DNA of 64,000 nucleotides from Hermatobates lingyangjiaoensis (taxonomy: Eukaryota; Arthropoda; Insecta; Hemiptera; Hermatobatidae): NCBI GenBank assembly GCA_026182355.1, contig JAPFBL010000104.1, positions 3,093,501-3,157,500 on the forward strand, written 5' to 3'. The notes below the pieces were generated by a model. That model was not told the DNA's origin and did not search any database. It worked only from the letters and a program-made list of their open reading frames with translations. Below, one piece after another: positions 24,572 through 36,893 of the stretch. The stretch's first letter is position 1. Every line of letters starts with the position of its first letter. The translations under genes and the position numbers were made by a program.

Positions 24572-26477
24572 GTGTGTTCTCTAATCGGGGTTCGGTCAAT
24601 TTTCCAGGATAAAAAATCAAACTCTCGTTGCCAACGTTTCGGTTTTATTTAAAACCTTTTTCATAGGCCTACAAACAAAGGATAATAAGAAATCACATAT
24701 CAACATCAAACATATACACAATATGAAAATGGATTGTTACAACTCATGTATCTCTGAAATATTTCAGAGATACATAAAACAATATTACTTACAGAAGTAA
24801 GAATTTTTTAACTAAGAAAATGAAATTTACATTATTTAAAGGAACAACAATGTTAGCCGGACAAAACCTTCGACTAGACTAATAAGATAACATTACAAAT
24901 AACCTCAACACTGTTCACTCAAGGGAACTAAATAAATCAAATTTCACTAAACCTCAGCACAACACTCCAGAATAAATATTACTTAAATTAGTAATATCAC
25001 TTCTATGATTAATCGAACTTAGATCCTTTTTAATATATAACATCTCAAGTGTCTTCCTTCTTTGCTCATCTTTTTCTTTTTCTATTATAGTTGTATCTTC
25101 AAAATCGAACGTGTGACCTTCGTTTATTGCATGCCCAGCTAAGGCTGTTGCGTTACTTTTATTTGTTCTTATAGAATAATTATGTTGGTACAACCTTTCT
25201 TTGAGAAAACGACTAGTTTCACCATAGTAACACTTGTCACAGTCTTTACATTTGATGGCATAAATGAGGTTACTTTGTAACTCCTTCGGTATTTTTTCTT
25301 TCTAATTTGAAAATAAAGATTTATTTTTTCTTTTATTATAAAATGCCAGTGTAACTTCAGGTACGTTTCGTTTGAACACTTTTCTAATTGATTGTGATAA
25401 GCCCTCAACATAAGGAAATACTTCCTATTTATAACTTCCAGTTCAGCATGATCTTCATTTGAATGTGCTGGTTGCTGTCTTAAATATCTTAACCAATATC
25501 GTTCAACTAAGTTCTTCGGATAACAATTTTTCTGTAACAATAATTTCACCCTTTTCTTATTTTCATTTAAAAAACATGGACTACTTATTTCAATAACTTT
25601 TTTAACCAAATTTTGGACGCAATTTAATTTTTGGTTTATAGCATGAGAAGAATGGTAGTTCAGGATTCTTGCAGCACTGGTAGGTTTTTTAAACCAATCC
25701 GTTAAGATATTGCCATTTTCACCTCTTATAACTTTCACATCTAAGAATGGCAGATTTCCATCTTTCTCTACTTCACAAGTGAATTGTAGACGATTATGAA
25801 AAGAATTAAATATATTTAATACATTCTCTTCTTCTCCCTTTTCAATAATTAAAAACAAATCGTCCACATATAATTTAATAAATTTCACCTTCGTACCTAA
25901 TTTATTGATACTGTTTTCCAATAGTTCAATCATAACTATATTTGCGAGAACTGGTGAAATTGGTGATCCCATTGGTAATCCATATTTTTGTTTATAAATA
26001 GTACCATCAAAGGTGAAATACCTTGCTTCACATATAAGGTCCAGTATAGAAAGGAAAACCTTTTTCGACATTCCAACCTGTGAACTAATCTTATTCCACT
26101 GTTTATTTACTAAATCAAATGCTAGATCTAAAGGTATATTAGTAAACAACGACTGAACATCTAGTGAAATCATAATTACGTCATCACTTAGTATTTGATT
26201 TGAAAGGGCTTGTTTGAATTCTAATGAATTTTTTACATTCAATTCATTCTTGTTAGTAATGTAACTAAGATATTTCTCTATATATTTAGACAGTTCATAA
26301 GTTGGACTTCCAATGAACGACACGATAGGACGGAGAGGAAAACCTGGCTTGTGTAGCTTCACTAAACCATATATTCTTGGTGCTATTCCATTGTAAGATT
26401 TTAATTTAGAAGCTTGATCTATTAGTGATGAAACTCGTTTATTAGTGTAAGGTGAATACACATTTAGATCATGTTAT
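24572..26477 (-). mobile_element. Penelope-like element, 5'-truncated body
   Basis: Holds the RT/GIY-YIG coding frame and, to its left, a 3' region ending at (TA)n. Near 24630-24666 (minus) this end has a decayed hammerhead-like motif: helix GGTTTT/AAAACC, then GAAACGTTGG. At 26477 the body joins a 5' segment in the opposite orientation. Confidence 0.85.
24954..26475 (-). pseudogene. PLE reverse transcriptase with GIY-YIG endonuclease, frameshifted
   Basis: The first 400 residues carry the PLE RT signatures in order: KLHKPGFPLRPIVSFIGSPTY (about residue 34), SLDVQSLFTNIP (about 99), GLPMGSPISPVLANI (about 156), and the catalytic YVDD in LYVDDLFLII (about 193), then LPFLDVKV. A one-base slip in an A run near 25300 changes frame. 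The following frame encodes IYAIKCKDCDKCYYGET, the GIY-YIG nuclease with its PLE-specific Cys pairs, then TALAGHAINEGHTFDF and an EKEKDEQRRKTLE block. PLEs use this protein for target-primed reverse transcription. The left boundary of the frame is a GTG preceded by a stop five codons upstream, so the natural N-terminus is missing. Catalytic residues look intact; the frameshift is the main lesion. Confidence 0.93.
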
Positions 26478-26665
26478 TAAATTTCTACCGTTCATTGGAC
26501 CTATTTACTTGGAAATGTCATTTCCTGGAAATGTCTAACTTGATTTATAGTTTACCTACTACAATAAGGAAAATAGCCAGGAGGTTAGAATCTGTTAACA
26601 AAAAGGTCGTGAATGCAGAAACTGCGATCATTTTTAATGAAATATGGTTGAGAGATCTGCTTCCA

Positions 26666-26675
<10 letters not shown>
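26478..26675 (+). pseudogene. Inverted PLE N-terminal fragment
   Basis: Plus-strand frame, opposite to the RT body, encoding IARRLESVNKKVVNAETAII followed by FNEIWLRDLLPIYT. This matches the N-terminal PLE segments at 32.7, 41.6, 41.85 and 42.2 kb. Coding resemblance ends at the YT codons and the frame continues as Tyr-Ile repeats of the (TA)n tract. Confidence 0.8.
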
Positions 26676-26719
<44 letters not shown>

Positions 26720-26720
26720 T
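26676..26720. repeat. (TA)n microsatellite
   Basis: TA tract bounding the inverted tail of the PLE. Confidence 0.95.
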
Positions 26721-27370
26721 AGAAGGGAGTTTTAAAATAAACTGTTGAATGAAAATATTAAAGACGAAATCATTTTCGAAAGAAAGGGGTGGTAATATAC
26801 TTAGTGTAAGAATAATTACCATTCTCATCATCTCAGCTAATTTCACCTGTTTGAAGTTAATATTGAGACATATTAGTATTTAACATATATGGAATATTTA
26901 CATGGCATTTAACATATTATAGAAACAACAAAATGCTATAAATGTTGGTTGACAAAATAGTACTTCTTTATGTCAAAAAAGAAGTATTCTGGGCTGCTTG
27001 TTAGATGGAAGTAGCTGATGATACCTGCCTTAAAATCCATTGAATCAATACAATAGGTATTTGATAAAATGATATTCACAAATATAATCCAATGCAATTT
27101 AAAATACCAAAGCCGTAATAAAAACAAAAACAATTATTTGTTAACTCTATATAATTCTTGATATAGTAACTAATAATTGATTTATGGTTAAAAAATGCAA
27201 CCTTAATAATTAAAATTATCTATAATGAGTTATTTGTAATTAATAAAATGCGATTATTACTATTATATACACACAAATATATTAATCCAGGAACTGTAGA
27301 AAATATTACATAATCTAACGCAAGAATAATGTTTAAGTATTTGATTTGTACAACTGAAATCGTAACCACT
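26721..27370. other. Anonymous AT-rich sequence
   Basis: Nothing recognised. Confidence 0.4.
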
Positions 27371-27375
27371 AAAGA

Positions 27376-27722
27376 CTATCCTCAGAGGGGGGTCCTATCC
27401 TTCCTATTATGGTTAGTAGCTTTGCATGTCTACTGGATACTCTAAATAATAATGGCTAAGATATGCAAGGATGTGCAGATATCCTTGTTATTATAAGAAG
27501 AGAAATGCAACACATTTACAGAATTCTGTGGTATTATTTTTGAGGTTATGTACCATGATCTCTAACTTATTGAATATGGGTAAAGCGAAAGGTCTAGATA
27601 TAAATCCAGCTAACACGGTCTTTATTACTTTTTCAAGAGGAAAGAAATTGTGTCTTGAGGACCACTTTATTAAGTATGCTAAACTGGAACTCTACCTTAG
27701 AATCTCTTTAGTTGAAGACTAA
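27376..27722 (+). pseudogene. R1-like non-LTR reverse transcriptase palm fragment
   Basis: Read across frameshifts, the stretch encodes YPQRGVLSFLLW (family CPQGGVLSPLLW), then MQGCADILVII (family YADD motif, here with Cys and Ile replacing Tyr and Asp), then KGLDINPANTVFITFSRGKK (family GLSVNPxKTxxxxFTRxxK). These are consecutive RT palm motifs of R1-type LINEs. Loss of a catalytic Asp and the frameshifts show it is dead. Both ends are truncated. Confidence 0.75.
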
Positions 27723-28145
27723 ACTTCCCTTAGGATCTATAAAATTATCATTACTTTAAAATAACTGCCGCTATAACCTAAAACGAAAAGTACCATGTGA
27801 ATTAGTTGTATGATATTCTATGGGAAATGAAAAAGGCACCAAAATTAGCTTTAAAGAAATATAAATGAATATGTCTAAAAATGCAGGAGCAATGACCATC
27901 TGTCCTAATTCCAGTAAAGAAAAATTAATAAACGGTACCACGTATATTTTCTTATCCATAAATATCAATTTACAGTCTACTGTAAATGTAAGACTGGTAC
28001 GAAATGTAAATAACTCAAAGGCAGATAAATAAAATATAATAGGAAGAAATATTAACAGTGTAGCTTATATATTGCCAGATACAATATCATTGAATATTTT
28101 AGGTGGGTATCAAAGTAAACAAAACTTATCACCTGGATTGGGAGC
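27723..28145. other. Anonymous AT-rich sequence
   Basis: Nothing recognised. Confidence 0.4.
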
Positions 28146-28935
28146 TTTTTACTTTACTATAAGTAAAGTACAGTGATCATGAAGAAATTTGATCTCGAGA
28201 TTTTTGACGAAATTTCATGTATTGAGGTTGCAGAAGTCGTTTTATGAAGTTTTTGCGATATGTGTGTATGGGTGGATAGGCGAGTATGAGTGGGTTACTG
28301 AGAGTAAATTGGCTGTTTGACAAAGAGAAAGAAAAGTTATTTTTAAAAAACAACACTAGCATGCCATAAAATTCCCAGTAATAATTTTATAACAGACCAA
28401 AAATGTAAAACATAATTTAAAATGAAAACATTCATGAAAAAATAATGAATAAAATTATCCTACATCTAAAATCAAAAATTATCTTAAAGCAACATTTTTT
28501 TTAAAACAAAATAGGGATATTTTGAAGTTTTAAATGGGAAACTTTGTCTTAAATCTTCAATGTAGGAGAAGGTCAGATAGACCATGTAAGTGATCCAGTG
28601 TCTATTGGAACAAAGCTATGTCTCCTGTAAGCGATTATTTCGTAACATGAAAAAATATACACTTTCAATTTTTAAAAATGTTGTTACTGTCGTAGTTTTA
28701 CTAAAGTATTATAAGCATCAGTGGTTTGATAAACAAAAATAACCACATATATATTGGTAAGTGGATCAATGATTATCTGTACTACCTCCAGGAATAAAAG
28801 ACTAATAAAGCTCTTTCATTTAGACATTTATATTATGCCTAAATGGGACATTATATATTATATACCTAATATGTTTGATATTAAGTTTACTTATAATAAT
28901 GTTGAGTGTAGGCCACTACAGATTTTTTATTTCAA
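28146..28935 (+). mobile_element. Family A element, internally deleted copy
   Basis: Both family A ends are present: TTTACTTTACTATAAGTAAAG at the left and GAGTGTAGGCCACTACAG at the right. The centre is shortened from about 1.6 kb to 0.8 kb. Confidence 0.75.
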
Positions 28936-30540
28936 GAACGAAATCTCTATCTGAAATACTGAGTCAAAAGATAGTAATAAAACTAATAACATAAGTTTAC
29001 TCTCATGTGAGTTCCTGGATTCAGGGGAATACAGAGAAATATGCAGTAAACTGGCTTTCAAATAATTCTCTTGACAGCAATTTTTGTCAACTCTCAAATG
29101 TTTGACAACATAGCCAGCTGTTGGGTGAAATTGAAGAATGGATAAAGAAGAAAGCAGGGCGGGTAAAACAACCTGATCTAATTTAGTTTAAAAAGCTCAT
29201 TTCTAGTGAACACACATTTGTAAAAAAATTATAAATTTTTAAGGAATAATATAAAGATGTATGTGATTTATTAAACCAAAATTTGTTCCTTAACTACTAT
29301 TTATGCAAGCTACAATCAACATCACACAAATAATGCATACTCTGTTTGGAAGAGGAAAACCTTGGATCATATTCTATGAGAATGGGAGGCAATCGATTGA
29401 AGAGAATAATTATTTTTTGGTAAATCGTACCTAAAAGCCATGGAAGTGATAAAAAATTTCTCTAAGTACAATTATAAAGTTTATTAAGGAACTTGAAATT
29501 TAAAGCTTATTTTGAAAACGTCAATGGGAGACTGAAACAGATATAGCTGCGGAGAGCACTGGTAATAAACAGATTATAAATTTATTATCTATGTGATTGA
29601 TAATACTTTCCCAGAGAGCTTAATATTACGTCAAAACGATAGCCATATTAAAATAAAACCAAAGCTGAATCGATAGTCATCGAACTGGATATTATATTTA
29701 CTTATACTAAATTTGTTTGAGGCCACTCAAGAGTTTTAATTTTATCATGGGTTTAAATTTTTATCCTACGTGTTTACCAATATAGATGGTTATTACAGGT
29801 TTTCATCAGTATGAAATTTATATGTCTAAAGACTTGAGTTTGAAAGCCTGCATGCTTGAGACCACTTTAGTAGAAATTCAGTAAACCCTTACTTAATATT
29901 AGAGCAGACGTTCTTCTCTAATTACATACTTAATTAGGTCAACTAATTAACTGCGTCTTATTAGGAAAGCATACTCGGGCCAGCTCTCTGTCTGCATGTG
30001 GGAACTCACTCACTACTGTGCTACTTCCCTCTAGTAAGTCTTCATGTAACACATAATGTATAAATCACTCAACTTTCCTTAATTAGTTGAATAGAATTAG
30101 TCACCTGCTTGAATATTTGTTTAAAAACAAAAAGATAACAGCTTTTAAAATGTTAAATTTAAAATCAAATTTATTTATTGGTAACTTGCAGATCAGGCTA
30201 TACAATAACAATAGTCAATACAATGTTGATTTCAGTGTTCCAATAAAAACTGAATTAAACTCATTTTTGTTAATAAAAATGAAAATTGCTATACAAAATA
30301 TCTATATTAGTTAGGATTTAGATGTAGATCATTGGAAATAAATGGAAAGCATCACAATAAACAAAGTTTTTTTAAAAAAAGCAGTGTCTTCAGACAAAGT
30401 GCTAATTTTTTGGTTACCACCAATTGTTGAGAAACAGAGGATACTGACTGACCAAACCATTGAGTTCACTTTTGATGTTACAGTTTAGTTTTAAATTGTA
30501 AATAAATTAACAATGCATTATTTAAAGAATAACATATTGG
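28936..30540. other. Anonymous AT-rich sequence
   Basis: Around 29690-29740 there is a very decayed trace of the family A 3' end (TTTACTTATACTAAATTTG and GAGGCCACTCAAG). Otherwise nothing recognised. Confidence 0.35.
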
Positions 30541-30556
30541 GATGATTGTTAATGTC

Positions 30557-30660
30557 AAAAAAAAAAAAAAAAAGTAAGCCAGCTATCAATACAATGACAG
30601 CTGACTTATTTTTGGATGACATAAAACTGACATAAGGACGTAAGTCAGTTTTAAATATAG
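30557..30660. repeat. Poly-A run and two adjacent hairpins
   Basis: An A run (about 30557-30573) precedes an imperfect hairpin (AAGTAAGCCAGCT with AGCTGACTTATT) and a tighter one (AAAACTGAC with GTCAGTTTT, about 30624-30653). They share the GTCAG/CTGAC word. Role unknown. Confidence 0.5.
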
Positions 30661-32562
30661 ATTAAAAAAATGTGTAAGAAATTTCGCTCTTTATTACGCA
30701 AATATTAATATTAAAGTACTGTTTATTTCACATTTTAATTACATGGTATGCTTTTATTTTGTATATAGTTTGAATAATCATATAATTGACATATCACTTT
30801 TTAAAACAGTTATTATCATTATACCACACATATGACTCAATGGGAAAACAAACGTCATGAGATTTTAAACATGAATTCTGTTAGTTTTTATAAATCATGC
30901 TTCAAAGATTTAACTTTTAATGTTTTATATATAGTTGAGTCTGTTATTTACTTTTGGAGAGTTTCAAAAAGTTTCCTTTGCTTTTAAAAACTTTAAAACT
31001 ATGCTTTAATTAAAAAATAGTGTAAATTGAAGAAATTAGCTTCAATTTTTTTCCAATTCTAAACTCGGTGTGTTAGAATGATTTTTTATGTGGGTAATTT
31101 TTTATAGAATTTTTGTACCTTTTCTTACATTTTTTTCTATAAAGTTTCAGGCATCGTTGTAGTCGGCTTACCATTAGTGCTGAATATTCGAGGGTTAATC
31201 TTTTTGAGTTAGATATGGATAATATTGTTGATTATCTTTTAAAGGACATCAAACAATCAGTTTAGGGATTCTACAATGTTAGATATTTGTTAAAGACCCC
31301 TGTTTTAATAAATTTATTTAAATCAAAATTGGCGACTACTACATTATAATCAACCTAGTAAAGAGAAACATCTAAAACCAAAATGTTAGGAATAAACTAC
31401 AATGAATGCTCTTCAAATAGTAACGAAAGAAAGATTGTAGGTGCGTGTGGTTGATGGAAACATGCAAACGTCTACTATAAGAAATGAGTAAATATAAAAT
31501 AAAAATGAAACATTTGAGATGTATAGCCGGCAATAAGGTAAAACACAATAAGTCAGTAGTTGAAGAATGACGTGATGTATTGATGGTGTACGGGGGTTGA
31601 AATTAGGAATGGTAATTGAAATTTTGATTTGATTTCGTCGAGTGAGGATGATAAAAGAGAGAGCAATCGGAAAAGTGATTTCGAGGAAATTTATGTGAAC
31701 CTAGTGAGTGGGAGGACTTGAATGGAATGGGAGAAAGCGTAAATCAGATTTTCTATTAAGGGAAATGGTTGGTGGGGAAGAACTGAATAATGACTCGCAG
31801 GAGAGAGTGCAGATTGGTATTGTCGTTTGGAGACGCGAGGCCACAACTAGACTTGGCCAATATGCTTGGGCCATTCCACTTTCCAATCTAAACCTTCAAC
31901 CCATCTGGAGATACAATTGGAAAAACATACCTTTATATAGTCTGAGAAAGACCTTGAAGAAATCCAACTGAGCTGCACCGCAAATTAACTCAAACATATT
32001 ACAACATGTAATAGATTAATGTAATTAACTTTATATAGACTCTTTAAGACTAACTAGTATTCCTAGACCATGAGGGTGAATTTTTATAACATTTAAATCC
32101 TAGTTGTAGTTCATGATTTAATTTCTACATAATAGTTTAATGGAGTTCTAAAATGTTTTTGAAGGCGTTAAGCGTTTGCTACACTGAGTTTTTTAATGAT
32201 GAAACTATTAATATTATTCATTCATTTAAATGCCCCATCTTTGATGTAAGCAAAGTTTTAAAAGGTGCTAGAAAAGAAATTTTCTAATGCTGTAATAGAA
32301 ACCATTTAATGCCAAGTATGATTGTTCCATACCATGAGTCATTGAACCCATTTCCTAGGCTTCCTCCAAATCTTTACTTTTATATAAGTTTCTCTAATAG
32401 TAACAAGGTAGGTAACTTTTAACTAACAACTCTCCTAGGAAACGAGATTATAGTGGTAATTTTAAATTCTCTGTAAATATTGTCATAAAATATAAATAGA
32501 TTAGGCTGGTACATCATTCAAAATTTTGTGCCAAACAATGATTGTGAACTTTGAACTACTTC
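30661..32562. other. Anonymous sequence
   Basis: 31600-31980 is less AT-rich and open on both strands, but no protein family is recognisable and no splice-site pair stands out. Confidence 0.35.
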
Positions 32563-32584
32563 TTCTTCTTCTTCTTCTTCTTCG

Positions 32585-32634
<50 letters not shown>
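32563..32634. repeat. (CTT)n followed by (TA)n
   Basis: About 21 bp of CTT repeats then about 48 bp of TA repeats. Confidence 0.95.
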
Positions 32635-32638
<4 letters not shown>

Positions 32639-32885
32639 TAGTGTATATTGGCAGCAGATTCTCTTGTAAACATATGTTATTAAAGTAGATGGCAGCTTCC
32701 GCATTCACGACCTTTTTGCTAGTGTTTTATAGTTTTCTAACTAGTTTTCTTTGGTAGGGAGTGATTTCGTGGGACAACTCCTTCACGAAATCACTCCCTA
32801 CCAAAGAAAACTAGTTAGAAAACTAGAAAACAATAGCAAAAAGGTCGTGAATGAGGAAGCTGCCGTCTACTTTAATTATATATAT
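32635..32885. repeat. Fold-back of PLE N-terminal coding segment
   Basis: Arms of about 85 bp (32690-32772 and 32783-32865) carry the same PLE N-terminal fragment in opposite orientations: minus strand SKKVVNAEAAIYFNNICLQE then NLLPIYTN, plus strand SKKVVNEEAAVYFN. Each arm meets (TA)n at its outer side, immediately after the YTN codons on the left. Confidence 0.85.
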
Positions 32886-33328
32886 ATATCTAGATGTCAT
32901 ACATATGAAAATCTTTATATTTTTTCAATTTTATAATTTTTTTACCTATTGATAAAAAATATATTTTTTGTTAATTAATAATGATAAATAACTAAAAAAT
33001 GAATCAGGCTTTAATAAAACTAATTTATCAGAAAAATATATAACTGTTTTTTTTTAAAAAAAATCTTTTTTAGCCAAAGCAGTGTAATAAAGATTTGGGC
33101 AAAGAAAAGCGAGATTGAAATAAAATTATTTTTGATTGGTGGAACAGTTGGAAGGAGGGTTGTAGGCAAGTAGAAATGAATGGTCATTAGTATTAAATGA
33201 AACAGGGACAAAGCTTACAGGCTGGCCAAATACAATATTCATGTGGGGACCGCAGTTGTCTAAAATACCTCTATCCCTCTGTCGTTCAATGCAGTATTCT
33301 TTTACTCTTTATTCTATATATATATACA
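32886..33328. other. Anonymous AT-rich sequence
   Basis: Nothing recognised. Confidence 0.4.
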
Positions 33329-33576
33329 TATGTAACATAAAAAGGGTAAATCGGGATGTGGTCAGTTTCTTCCACTGCCAATCAAACTCTCATTGCCGAC
33401 GTTTCGATTTTATTCAAAATCTTTTTCCAAGGCAAAAGTAGCAATATTTGAAAATGAAAAAACTATTACAAATTACATTATTGTTTGATTGGAAGTGGAA
33501 GAAACTGACCGCATCCCGATTTATCCTTTTTATGTTACATATCTGTAATCGTCCCACGGTCGACAATGCATTACTG
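33329..33576 (-). repeat. Family-2 fold-back, first of three
   Basis: Arms ATGTAACATAAAAAGG...GTGGAAGAAACTGACC and its inverse close at 33540. The extension CCACGGTCGACAAT lies on the right, so this copy is inverted relative to the next two. The left arm also holds GTTTCGATTTTATTC, the minus-strand trace of a hammerhead-like core. Confidence 0.75.
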
Positions 33577-33611
33577 TTTTGTATAATATATAAATATATT
33601 TATATATATAA

Positions 33612-33850
33612 ATATTGATAAAAGTATTGACCGTGGAATAGAAACAAAACTAAAGTTTATAGGGACTCGGTCAGTTCTTCAGGTTCAAATTAAACTCTCA
33701 TTGCCAACGTTTCGGTCTTACATAATTCTAAAATATCGAATCTTAAATAGTTCGGTATTAAAGGTTTTAAATAAAGACCGAAACGTTAGCAATGAAAGTT
33801 TAATTTGAACCTGCAGAACTGACCGAGTCCTAATAAACTTTAGTTTTATA
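33612..33850 (+). repeat. Family-2 fold-back, second of three
   Basis: Extension GATAAAAGTATTGACCGTGG on the left, then arms AAACTAAAGTTTAT...GGACTCGGTCAGTTCT and its inverse, ending TTAGTTTTATATATA at the right. The right arm carries GGTTTT...GACC-GAAACGTTAGC, a hammerhead-like 3' half with palindrome ACGT. Confidence 0.85.
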
Positions 33851-33858
33851 TATATATT

Positions 33859-34056
33859 TTGATAAAAGTATTGACCGTGGAATAGAAACAAAACTAAAGT
33901 TTATCGGGACTCGGTCCCTTTTTCCTATAAGAAAATTGTATTTCCTCTGTTTTGTAGGTCTACGAAAAAGGTTCGAAATAAGAACCGAAATGTTAACATT
34001 GAGAATTTAAATTGAACCTGAAGAACTGACCGAGTTCCGATAAACTTTAGTTTTGT
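33859..34056 (+). repeat. Family-2 fold-back, third of three
   Basis: Nearly the same left extension and arm as the second copy, different centre (TTCCTATAAGAAAATTGTA), right arm ending AACTTTAGTTTTG then a TA tract. Confidence 0.85.
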
Positions 34057-34875
34057 ATGTGTATATATACATATATAAAAATTTGTGGCAGTCTTTCCAG
34101 CAAGTAGTCTTTCTTAATAAAGTTCTGCTGTTGCATCTAAACCAGACATACTTTCTACTGTCAACATGTAATTTTCTTTCAGGTTTTAATAATTCTCACT
34201 TAGTTTATGATTTAGATTAAGAATTCTTGCCATTCTTAAGAAATTAAATATCCGTTACTTTGATTTTTGATTAAATATTTACAAATTGCTCAATTCTTTT
34301 TTTCTATTTCAAAAATAATTTGATACTGAAATTTTCTGATGTTTGGATTTTAATATAATTAATTTTTATATATTTTAAAGTTATTTTTTATATTTATGTA
34401 AATTATACATTTTTTTTTCAATTTGAGTTTTATTGGGTTTAGATGTCTTGGTTTAGAATTCTATTATTTAGATACTTATTTTTAAAATGATAATTTGTTT
34501 GATGTCCAGGCTTTGCATGGGCAAAGAAAAAATTGTATTTTATTTATTTTTTTGTGAAGGAACGAAACAATTTGAGCTTTATTTCAGGATTTAGTTCAGG
34601 AGAAATATGTGGGGATGGTTCAATCGACTAAATGAAATGATCTTGGTAAAGGCTTGAAAGGGAACAGTTTATCCACCATTTCGTGCTGGTGTTGACACAC
34701 AATTGAATCAAGTGGTGAACAGCCTTTGAAAAGAAATGAGTTAATCTTAGCATGAACTACTGCGACCCGAAGGCCTTATATTATTCTCCATTACCTTGTC
34801 CACACGCCTCTTTTTGCTAAGGACCTTATGCACATAACTAGCCATGTTGGATCATATTTTGTAGTTCTGATGCAC
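34057..34875. other. Anonymous AT-rich sequence
   Basis: Short TA tract at 34060-34078; nothing else recognised. Confidence 0.4.
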
Positions 34876-34879
34876 CTTC

Positions 34880-34955
34880 TCGAAACAAAACTAAAGTTTA
34901 TCGGGACTCTGTCCCTTTTTCCTATAAGAAAATTATATTTCCTCTGTTTTGTAGG
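34880..34955 (+). repeat. Family-2 fold-back, half copy
   Basis: Matches 33889-33960 (AAACAAAACTAAAGTTTATC through TCTGTTTTGTAGGT) with only a few changes. No inverted partner. Confidence 0.8.
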
Positions 34956-35050
34956 TTCTCAAATTATTTATTCTAACAGTGTGGTCCACTTCTATCTTAA
35001 GACGATACAGACGATGAGGTGGTATTCTACGCCGTCTTTTTCCACAAGTC

Positions 35051-35580
35051 ACAAAACACACACCCATCATTGAAAAGTCATTTTTTCAGACAACACTTTT
35101 TTTCCTAAACTACTAACTTTTGAGTTAGTTGAAAGTTTGAAATTATTATGAAACTTTAAAATTAAGTTATAACTGAAAAATATCTCACATTTTTAAACAA
35201 TGAATAATCTATAAAATTTTTTTTTGCATTAAAATGTAAACTTTTTGACTTATAATTGATTAAAAAACCATGGAACACGTTAGAGATCAACACCGTATCT
35301 CAGTCTTTTGTCATCTTTTTGCACAGGTCACAAAACACACATCCATCATTGAAAAGTAATTTTTTTAGACAACATTTTTTTTCTAAACTACTAACTCTTG
35401 AGTTAGTTGAAAGTTTGGAAACTGACGTAAGTTATTACTCAAAAAGATCTCAAATTTTTAAAGAACGAATGATGTATAACATTTTTATTTTTTTTTGCCA
35501 TAAAATGTAAAATTTTTGACTTATAATTGGTTACAAAACCATGAAACATGGTAGAGATCAATGCCGCATCTCAGTCTGAT
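35051..35580 (+). repeat. Tandem duplication, period 279 bp
   Basis: ACAAAACACACACCCATCAT at 35051 recurs at 35330; the copies also share CTAAACTACTAAC, GAGTTAGTTGAAAGTTTG and TTTTTGACTTATAATTG. The last word also occurs inside family A, so this may be a distant relative. Confidence 0.8.
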
Positions 35581-36660
35581 TCAATCTGTAGATGAACTTC
35601 CTAAGGTACCTTGGCCAGACAACACCTGACCAAAGTGTTATATGGAAGCCAAACTCTCCATGTATCCTTGCAAGAAGGCCGCGAAGGATCTGGCAGTATT
35701 TCTACCTTTGACTTTTTTATCAGAAACTGATAGATGCAGCTCTTGAAAATCATTTAAACATTTCATTTTTTGGAAATTTTTATTTATTAGGATTAAACTA
35801 CCACAAATATAACTAAAGCCGGTTCAGAAAATGTACCTTTTCAGGGTTGTTAGAATTATGTTTACATTACCAAGTAAACTTATTTATGTAGTTTCCTAAT
35901 ATGTGAAGTAATGAGGGTTTTAGCCTGAAACCTTATTATGAGTTTGATAATAAGCAAACAAACATGCAGTCAGACAGCTACTGCAAAATATTATGTTAAA
36001 TAACTCAGTTAATGGATAATTATACCCTAGCTGCAGTTATAAAATTTTATAAGTACATGTTTCAAAATTAATTTATTTTATAAAATTAGCGTTCTATTTC
36101 TTTTTATATTAGTTAAGTAGGTATTATTTTAACAAATTATCCTTAAAAACTAAAAATATTTAACATTAAGAATGAACTAATAAAAATATTGGAGGAAGAA
36201 CTGTTGTAAGGTTAAATCAAAGTAAAGGACTGGGAGACAGTAGAGCATAGTCATTAAGAATAAATGGACCATCAGAAGAGAGAAAGAATGACTTATCACT
36301 GCAGGAAAGTTGAATTGCCATTCAGAGCCCATTATAATATCTTTTTAATTAAATTCAAAACACAAAGCCCTCTAATGATTAAACTTTACCTTAATAAATG
36401 AAAATGTATCCAGATTAATTAAAGATAACCTATATATTTATGTTATGTACCTTTGGGGATTTTTTTTGGACTATAGTTTTATCTAGATGTTATCAGTTGA
36501 CCTTGCTGCAACCTTTTCCTTCTAAAAGTGTCCATAAAATCAACTTAAAACAATCTGAATGCTATTCAATAGTAGAAATGAATATTTAAAAACTACTAAG
36601 TGCTACTGGATGCGGTGAGGTATATCAAATGATAATCTGTTATTTATACATATAAGTATA
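35581..36660. other. Anonymous sequence
   Basis: 35580-35720 is GC-richer but I recognise no coding segment. The rest is AT-rich. Confidence 0.35.
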
Positions 36661-36663
36661 TAA

Positions 36664-36764
36664 AAAGGCTTCACATATACACGTGAAATAACAATCAATG
36701 ATCAAACCACAATATGAAAGATCTTAGTCTTGTTTTCTCATTTCATATTACGGTTTGATCAAAT
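36664..36764 (+). repeat. Family-1 fold-back, small
   Basis: One-sided extension TTCACATATACACGTGAA, arms around a short centre that still holds GAAAGATCTTAGTC, the 3' half of the hammerhead-like motif. Confidence 0.8.
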
Positions 36765-36893
36765 AAGTATATGTATAAACATATATTAACAAAAATATAT
36801 TAGTATACGTTTATCATACGTGTGGCAAACATTGGTGATTGTGTAGGATATGGAGTGTTTCTAAAAAAAATAGCTGATGATAATAAAATCATA

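Noticed and set aside
26471..26846. Frames with long Tyr-Ile runs (also at 13147, 43118, 60038)
   Set aside because: The Tyr-Ile part is translated (TA)n. Only the non-repeat part at 26478-26675 was kept, as a PLE fragment.
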